Assembly: GCA_017645485.1 (NCBI GenBank)
Contig: JAGCOI010000002.1
Span: 1-7,948, forward strand
DNA: 7,948 nt
From: Alphaproteobacteria bacterium
GTDB lineage: Bacteria; Pseudomonadota; Alphaproteobacteria; RF32; CAG-239
Direction of reading: 5' to 3'
In this document: in pieces, positions 1 to 6,500 of the stretch
How the letters are laid out: the number at the start of each line of letters is the position of its first letter
Position numbering within the stretch: position 1 is the stretch's first letter
Notes under the pieces: model-generated
The model's input: only the letters and a program-made list of their open reading frames with translations
What the model was told of the DNA's origin: nothing
Databases searched by the model: none
Made by a program: the position numbers and the translations under genes

Positions 1-333
1 AGAACCCAAAGCACCGCCTCTGCCTTGTGCATCACCTGTTTGTGCATCGGCAAATTCAAAAGCAGAACCGTCCGGACGTACCAATCTTGTCCATGTAATA
101 CTTGTACGCACGGCACCGCCCGACGTACCGCCGCCCAAACCGCCGCTTGAAGAACCCATCACACGGCTTCCGGCCGGTATCACGATATTTCTTCCGTCTT
201 CCGCATACACATTACGTTCAACAATCGCCGTCACAGGCACACCCGACGTATCACCCACATCAACAATCGTTCTCGCCAAAACAGCCGGAATAGGTTTATC
301 AGCCAAAATCATTTCACTCATATCAACACGCCA
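1..333 (-). other. VirB10/TrbI/DotG-type conserved domain, N-terminal half
   Basis: Residues about 1080-1190 carry the family's successive beta-strand motifs: IPAVLARTIVDVGD, VPVTAIVERNVYAEDGR, IVIPAGSRVMG, then SITWTRLVRPDG and the Asp-Ala-x-Gly-Arg-x-Gly motif (GDAQGRGGALG). In known VirB10 structures this barrel-like domain lies in the outer-membrane core complex. The helical antenna that crosses the outer membrane follows, and would fall beyond the left edge. A Gly/Ser-rich loop (GSSSGGLGGGTSGGA) replaces the stretch after the G-S-R-x-x-G motif where relatives usually have an E-Y-containing segment. Confidence 0.88.
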
Positions 334-3300
334 TGAAGACAACTTATAATTGGCATTATCCCAGTTATCCTGATATCCCGTAAATGATGACGGTTTCACT
401 TTAGAAGACAATTTACCGACTTTAATATCCTGAACATGCGCTTTTTGTGCTTCCGAAAGAAAATATGAACGCATCGGATCATATCTTTCACCCTGTCCGA
501 AACCGCCGCCCGGTCCCAAATCAACCACATCATCGGTTGAATAGGCGGAAGCCGGTACAAACGGCATTGAAGGCTCTGATTTAATCGGTTTAACCTTCTC
601 ATCCGGTTCAACGGAAATATCAACAGTACCGATAAAATTATCATTGTCGTCATAAGCGCCGTCATCTTTTATAAAGCCGATATGCGCACCCGAATCCAAA
701 TCGATAACTTCGCCCGTTTCCAAAACATTACCGATATATTTTCCTTCAGGTGAAATCACAACACCGATAACTTTTTGAGCATAAGACTCAAGCGGTTTTA
801 CCTCCTGAGGTCCGACATCTATCGTGCCGACAGATATTTTTTCAAGTTCATTATCTTCGGTCAGTTTCGGCGCATCTTTCACAATATAATATTGCAACGG
901 TCTTGCCACGCCAAGCGATCTGCCTTTTGTATCGCGCACATCGCCGCTTCCCGATACCACGCCTATAATAACCCCGTTCATATCGACCACATTACCCGAA
1001 AGCAAAATTTCACCGACAACTTCATTTTTTGAATTACGTGCAAAATAATCTCTGTTCGGACGACCGATTAAACGTCCGTCCTGTACCAAAAAGCCGCGAT
1101 TGGCCTTGCCGAGGTTTTGTCCCGCAAAATTTGTGACCATACTGTTCTTTGTTAAATAACCCAAAACTTTTCCGCTTTCATCATACACATATAAATCATA
1201 CAAAGCATAACCGACGGCCTTATTGTCGTTTACAACCAATCCGTCATACATAACTTTACCGAACACTTCTTTTTGATCATTATAAACCTGACCGTCATGG
1301 GCCACATAACCCACAAAGTTATTGTCTCTGTCAAAGGCCACTTTGTATTTAAATAACAAACCGATATTTGCGTTTGCTTCATTTACAATCGAACCGTCAG
1401 GCGTTGAAAAACCGATAACTTTTCCCTTATCGTCAACGGCTTGATTTTTAAGATTCAAGCGCCCGATTAAACGACTTTCAAAATCCATAATCAGGTCATT
1501 TTCCAAAACCCGACCTTTCAAATTCATTTCATCATACAAACGCCCGTTATCGTTCACGCAACCGATAATTTGCCCTTTATCGTCCAAAACCTGTCCAATC
1601 TCGTTTGCCATGCCGACCAAACGCCCGTCAAACCCGAACAAGGGACCTTTACGGGCAAGATGTCCCATATTTTGCCCCACCTCGGATACCACTTGTCCGT
1701 TAAGAAGCATCTTGCCGATAAAATTATTACGATTCGAACGAACTTCACCTTTAGAATCGACCATACCGACAACATCACAATTTTCATTTACAACGGCACC
1801 GAAAGGCTTAAATTCACCGGCATATGCATCTTTTTGATTAACGGCAATACCTCTGCCTGCAATTCGTCCCACCTGTTTACCCGTATTATAAATCAATCCT
1901 CTTGCATTCACATATCCGAACGTATCACCCTTCACGGTTAAGACCACACCTTCACCAAAAGAAGATTCTCCCGCAACCGGAACAGGGGTTAATGTTTCAG
2001 AAACCGAAACAACCGCATCAAATGGTAAAATTTTGGCAACCTCTGCAGATTTTGCATCATAAAACACATTGGTATCCGACAAATTTACAAAATCATCTCT
2101 GCCATATAAAAATGCATATGAAGGATTAATTTGTCCGCCCTGAATATCATAATTTGCATCGGTTATAACACCGCAATCATGCAATTTTAACGTTGAGCCG
2201 ATAGGCAAATTGATTTGACCGTTTTCATTAAAATATGCAAAAACATCACCGTTTTGCGTATAAGTCGGTGCCATATTCAAAAGGTGTCCGCCAAACATAT
2301 CATTAGAGCCGTAAACATACCCGAGCGGCGATATTTTATATTTCCGACTGCCGTCCGAAATTTCCGTACCTACACCAGATATACCGATAATATCTTGTTG
2401 TAAGTTCACAATTAACGACGGTTTTAACGTCCGCCCCATCAACATACCGATATTATCAAATGCATTACTGCCTTTCATAAAGCCGATAAACGACCCGTCA
2501 AAAGAAACAACTTGCCCGTTTGCAACCGCTTCCGCTTTCAAATTACCCAAATAATCAAAAACAGGACCTTTATCCGCTATCTGACCTATTTGTTTACCCT
2601 CACCATCAACAACAACACCTCTAGGTGCAATAAAACCGACCGTCTCTTTGCCTCTTACAATCTGTCCGTTCGGCACGATATAGCCCAAATATTTACCTAA
2701 ATCATCTACGGCAACCGCATTGATATCAACGGCAAAACCGATAATTTCACCTGCCGTATCTGCAATTTTATCACCCGATACCCAATGCCCGATAACTTTG
2801 CCTTCGCTCAATACTTCGCCGTTATAGCTGACAAATCCCAAATATTTTCCTTTAGAATCAAAGGCATATGCCGTTTTAACAATACTGCCGATAACTTTAT
2901 TATCCTTATCATAAACATATCCGTTTGCATGCACCCGACCGATAAAAGTACCGTCAAAATCTGCCACTTGTCCGCCCGGTGCCACACTACCGATAAAGTC
3001 TCCTTTAAGCGAAACAACCATTTTTGCGGAAATCAATTTCCCCTCAAGCCTATAGGTGTTATCCGTTTGTCTGTATGCATATCCGGATGTCGAAACAAAG
3101 CCGACGGTTTGCCCGTCAAAATTAATATACGCACCGTTACCTGCCAAACGTCCGACCGCTTTACCTTCATCATTATATACGATGCCGGTTGCCAATATAC
3201 TGCCGATAACATGATAAAATTCATCAACGACCAATCCGCTCGGCAAAACTTTACCGGCTGTTTTGCCCGATGGTAAACGCACACTGCCGTCGGCACTCAC

Positions 3301-3570
3301 TTTACCTAAATATTTTTGATCATTTGAAACGGCAAACCCTTGTGCCACAATACCACCGATGATATTGCCTTTAAAATTAACAATAAAGCCGTCTGCCGTA
3401 AGCTGACCTATAATTTCGTTATTAAAATTAATAGCCGTTCCGTCAGGAATCACCTTACCGATTTGTTCACCTGAAAAATCAACAGCCGTAATATCCTGTG
3501 CCTCAGCTGTAAACGAGGCAAAAAACAAACAACCGAAAATTACATAAAAACATTTATACACATAACGCAT
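1..3570 (-). CDS. Giant repeat-containing VirB10/TrbI-family type IV secretion protein, 3' end outside window
   Basis: I translated this frame through the whole stretch: 1190 codons from ATG at 3568-3570 to the left edge with no stop, so the C-terminus is missing. Order of parts: Sec signal peptide (residues 1-24, cleavage after A-E-A); about 17-residue repeats of the VVDxxGNVIG type (28-890) with an atypical section (411-550); a linker with Pro- and Gly-rich parts (891-1075); then the start of a VirB10/TrbI domain (about 1080 onward). Diagnostic stretches are KPIPAVLARTI, VTAIVERNVY, IVIPAGSRVMG, ITWTRLVRPDG and GDAQGRGGALG, which line up with the known family pattern (IPAVL, VTRDVY, LIPKGSRLIG, WTRLxxPDG, DAxGRxGxxG). 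VirB10 proteins form the channel core linking inner and outer membranes and are usually about 400 residues, so this one is exceptional. The start is supported by a ribosome binding site and the signal peptide. The family call is strong. Whether the system secretes effectors or transfers DNA cannot be told here. Confidence 0.9.
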   Translation of the reverse strand, partial: MRYVYKCFYVIFGCLFFASFTAEAQDITAVDFSGEQIGKVIPDGTAINFNNEIIGQLTADGFIVNFKGNIIGGIVAQGFAVSNDQKYLGKVSADGSVRLPSGKTAGKVLPSGLVVDEFYHVIGSILATGIVYNDEGKAVGRLAGNGAYINFDGQTVGFVSTSGYAYRQTDNTYRLEGKLISAKMVVSLKGDFIGSVAPGGQVADFDGTFIGRVHANGYVYDKDNKVIGSIVKTAYAFDSKGKYLGFVSYNGEVLSEGKVIGHWVSGDKIADTAGEIIGFAVDINAVAVDDLGKYLGYIVPNGQIVRGKETVGFIAPRGVVVDGEGKQIGQIADKGPVFDYLGNLKAEAVANGQVVSFDGSFIGFMKGSNAFDNIGMLMGRTLKPSLIVNLQQDIIGISGVGTEISDGSRKYKISPLGYVYGSNDMFGGHLLNMAPTYTQNGDVFAYFNENGQINLPIGSTLKLHDCGVITDANYDIQGGQINPSYAFLYGRDDFVNLSDTNVFYDAKSAEVAKILPFDAVVSVSETLTPVPVAGESSFGEGVVLTVKGDTFGYVNARGLIYNTGKQVGRIAGRGIAVNQKDAYAGEFKPFGAVVNENCDVVGMVDSKGEVRSNRNNFIGKMLLNGQVVSEVGQNMGHLARKGPLFGFDGRLVGMANEIGQVLDDKGQIIGCVNDNGRLYDEMNLKGRVLENDLIMDFESRLIGRLNLKNQAVDDKGKVIGFSTPDGSIVNEANANIGLLFKYKVAFDRDNNFVGYVAHDGQVYNDQKEVFGKVMYDGLVVNDNKAVGYALYDLYVYDESGKVLGYLTKNSMVTNFAGQNLGKANRGFLVQDGRLIGRPNRDYFARNSKNEVVGEILLSGNVVDMNGVIIGVVSGSGDVRDTKGRSLGVARPLQYYIVKDAPKLTEDNELEKISVGTIDVGPQEVKPLESYAQKVIGVVISPEGKYIGNVLETGEVIDLDSGAHIGFIKDDGAYDDNDNFIGTVDISVEPDEKVKPIKSEPSMPFVPASAYSTDDVVDLGPGGGFGQGERYDPMRSYFLSEAQKAHVQDIKVGKLSSKVKPSSFTGYQDNWDNANYKLSSWRVDMSEMILADKPIPAVLARTIVDVGDTSGVPVTAIVERNVYAEDGRNIVIPAGSRVMGSSSGGLGGGTSGGAVRTSITWTRLVRPDGSAFEFADAQTGDAQGRGGALGS
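901..3489 (-). repeat. Diverged 17-residue repeat array in the VirB10-like protein
   Basis: Residues about 28-890 consist of roughly 45-50 units of the pattern V-x-D/N-x-x-G-x-x-I/V-G-x-V-x-x-x-G. Clear examples are VDFSGEQIGKVIPDG, VYDKDNKVIGSI, VVDGEGKQIGQI, AVDDKGKVIGFSTPDG and VVDMNGVIIGVVSGSG. Units are poorly conserved at DNA level, unlike the central array of the upstream gene, which suggests an older or less homogenised array. The alternating hydrophobic residues broken by G and D/N-G turns predict short beta strands, probably a beta-solenoid or a chain of small beta units. The fold is inference. Confidence 0.85.
1921..2340 (-). other. Atypical section interrupting the repeat array of the VirB10-like protein
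   Basis: Residues about 411-550 largely lose the repeat signature. They contain an aromatic and Asn/Gly-rich part (GYVYGSNDMFGGHLLNMAPT), one cysteine at residue 466 and a Val/Ser/Thr/Pro-rich part (VVSVSETLTPVPVAGESS). Regular units resume at FGYVNARGLIYNTGKQVG. It could be a small inserted domain or simply strongly decayed units, since traces such as NGDVFAYFNENG remain. I do not recognise a domain here. Confidence 0.5.
3499..3570 (-). other. Sec signal peptide of the VirB10-like protein
   Basis: Residues 1-24 have a short basic start (M-R-Y-V-Y-K), a hydrophobic core (FYVIFGCLFFASF) and an A-x-A cleavage site (T-A-E-A before Q25). Repeats begin almost at once after it, near residue 28. 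This predicts export to the periplasm by Sec with cleavage. Classical VirB10 proteins instead keep an uncleaved N-terminal inner-membrane helix after a cytoplasmic tail. An uncleaved anchor using the same hydrophobic stretch cannot be excluded from sequence alone. Confidence 0.75.
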
Positions 3571-3576
3571 CTTAAA

Positions 3577-6500
3577 TCAGTTCCTCCGATTTTGGGCAAC
3601 TTCCTGCAAAGCATATCCCGCCACTTTTTTATCTTTATCAATAAACGAACCGTTACTCTTCAAATAACCGATATTTTCACCTTTTGCATTCATCACTTCA
3701 CCTTTTTCGGTCAAATATCCCAAATATTTACCCTCACCCGACAAAACGGATGTACCGATTTTAAAGGTTCTGCCGACAATATTGTTTTGATTATCCATAG
3801 CAAGACCGCCCGATAAAACACGACCGATGACTCTGTTGTCATATGAACGCACGGATCCGTCAAAAGCAACAAAACCGAATACTTTATCATTATTTGAAAT
3901 CACGATATCCCCATACAAAACTTCACCGATAACGTTTCCGTCTTCATTTAAAACCTTACCGTCTTGATAAACCTTGCCTATCTTCAAATTTCTTTTGCCG
4001 GTCACAATGCCGTTCGGCATCACCGAACCCATGGCTTTTCCGTTAAAATCTATAACCGTTCCTTTTTTTAAGATACTCAGGTTTTGATCTGTCATACCCC
4101 CCGGTAAAATCGCCGAAACAACCGAACCCAACATATTAAGAACTTCGCCTTTATCATTCATATAAGCACTGTAATTCCCGAATAAATCAACCAAGAAACT
4201 TTCTTCTCTGACTTCACCGACAACTTCGCCCGATAAATTTCTGACCAATTCATCTGCACCCGCCTGTCCGATAACGGTGCCTTGCATATCAATAACCTGT
4301 CCGCTCGCATGGACATACCCCAAATATGATCCGTCATAAGAAATTGCCGGCCCCCGTTTTAACACCGCGCCACCGTATTTTCCTTGCAAATCAAAGAACC
4401 GTCCGAGCGTATCCGTTCTACCCAAATGAACACCGAAACGATTAATAACACGACCGTCATAATCAACAAAACCTATTTCGTTTCCTTGATTATCAACAAC
4501 CGTACCCAAAGGCATCGGACGAGCTAAAACACCTTCATAAAAACTCCATCCGTCGCCATGCAGCCTGTCTATCGGCGAACCGTTGTCCGCATACACATAT
4601 CCGTCGGCAAACAAATGCCCCATCAAATTACCGTCTGCATCAATCATAATATTTCTCTCGGGCATCACCACACCGATAATTTGATTTTGCGCATTAACAA
4701 CATACTTATATAAAACAACTTTAGCACCCGGATATTTCGGCAAATTCAAACGCCCGTCCGTATCAACGGCCCCGAGTAAATTACCCTTAAAATCAAACAC
4801 ATAAGCCGCACGCAGAGTCCTGCCGACATAAACGCCGCTGTCATCATAAACATCACCATCGGCGTCGGCACACCCGATTTTTCTCAATCCGCCCGCAACA
4901 ACCGAACCGCTGGGGTTTAAGGTCCCGATAATCTGTCCCGAGCCGTTAATAACACGCCTGTTTTTAGCCACAAATCCGACCACATTACCGTTTTCATTTA
5001 AAACACTGCCGTCCGGATTAACACAACCGACATATTTTTTGTGCTCATTATAAACCAAACCGCTGCCGTCAACCGTACCTAGAGCATGACAAGCCAAATC
5101 AATAACCTGTCCCTTAGGCACAACGGCTCCCGCAAACGTACCGTCCAAACGATAAACACCGCCGTCCGGATAAACACGATACTCTTTACTTAATGCACCA
5201 TTAACCAACACACCGGTTTTATCCAAAACACCTATTTTCGAGCAACCCCAACCCGTAATAAAGCCGCCTTCAACGGCACGCCCTATAATTTTAGAACCGT
5301 TTGTATCTTTAATCAACCTGCTTGGCAACAAACGACCGATAACCTGACCGCGACCGCTCATCACTTCCCCTGTCGAAGAAATATTTCCGAGAATTTCGCC
5401 CGAAGGTGTCACACCGATTAATTCCACATTAACGACCGAACCTTTTTTAATCACCTCGGTCATAATCACATTACCATTCTTATCCACTCTGCCGACAACC
5501 TTACCCTCAGCGTTAACGACTTCACCTTTAGAATTAACATATCCGACAATATTTCCGTTTGCATCGGTTATAAAGTTTGTGGCCTCACCGGCTTGCCCGA
5601 TTAAATTACCGTTTGAATCAACAATACTGCCGTCAGAAAGCATTTGCCCGATTGTATTTCCGTTAAAGTCCACAACATTGCCGTTTTCATCAACATAACC
5701 TATCACATTGCCTTGAGCATCATAGGCAACTCTGGCTTTTTTCACATTGGTACTGGCTCTTTTGCCGATAACATTGCCTTTGGCATCAACAACCGTTCCG
5801 TCTGCCTGCACTTTGCCGATAACGTTGCCTTTAAAATCTCGTACATTGCCGTTTTCATCAACAAAACCTATAGCTCTGCCGTTTTCATCATAAACAACAT
5901 CCGACGGCAACCGACCTATCATATTGCCCTTATCATCCACCACGGCAAACTTTTGTTCCTGACGACCGATATCACGCCCCTTAAAGTCACGTACTTTACC
6001 GTCTTTATCAACAAATCCGATAACCTTGCCGCTTTCATCATAGGCCATATTTTGCGGTGCATACCCGATAACCTTACCTTTTGAATCAACAACCGTTCCG
6101 TCTGCCTGAACTTTACCGATAACGTTGCCTTTGGCATCAACAACATTACCGTCTTTACCGACAAAACCTATCACATTACCGTTTTCATCATAGACAACCT
6201 GCTTGGCGGCACGCCCGATAACATTACCGCTTGCATCAACAACGCTGCCGTCTGGGCGTACTTTACCGATAACGTTGCCTTTGGCATCAACAACATTGCC
6301 GTCTTTGCCCACAAAACCTATCACATTACCGTTTTCATCATAAACAACTTCTTCTGCCGTCCGCCCGATGACCTTACCGCTTGCATCAACAACGCTGCCG
6401 TCGGGACGTACTTTACCGATAACATTGCCTTTCATATCAACAACATTACCGTCTTTGCCGACAAAGCCTATCACATTACCGTTTTCGTCATAGACCACTT

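Noticed and set aside
1570..1941. Plus-strand open frame of 123 codons (and an overlapping one at 1610-1837)
   Set aside because: It lies antisense inside the repeat array of the VirB10-like gene. It has no ribosome binding site, and its composition (many H, T, F, I, N) is what the reverse of D-x-x-G-N-V-I-G repeats gives.
2785..3276. Plus-strand open frame of 163 codons
   Set aside because: Antisense shadow of the same repeats. The recurrent T-D-K or A-D-N pieces mirror the repeat period, and no domain is recognisable.
3529..3531. Cysteine 14 of the VirB10-like protein as a lipoprotein acylation site
   Set aside because: The preceding residues I-F-G fit a lipobox poorly (Phe at -2), the hydrophobic core continues after it, and a good A-x-A site lies downstream.
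3570..3590. A frameshift or stop mutation splitting one gene in two
   Set aside because: The second frame begins with its own ATG, ribosome binding site and a full signal peptide, so two real genes are more likely. A split at an evolutionary scale remains possible and is listed as a finding.
5644..6084. Plus-strand open frame of 146 codons
   Set aside because: Antisense to the 150-bp repeats, and its own repetitiveness is inherited from them.
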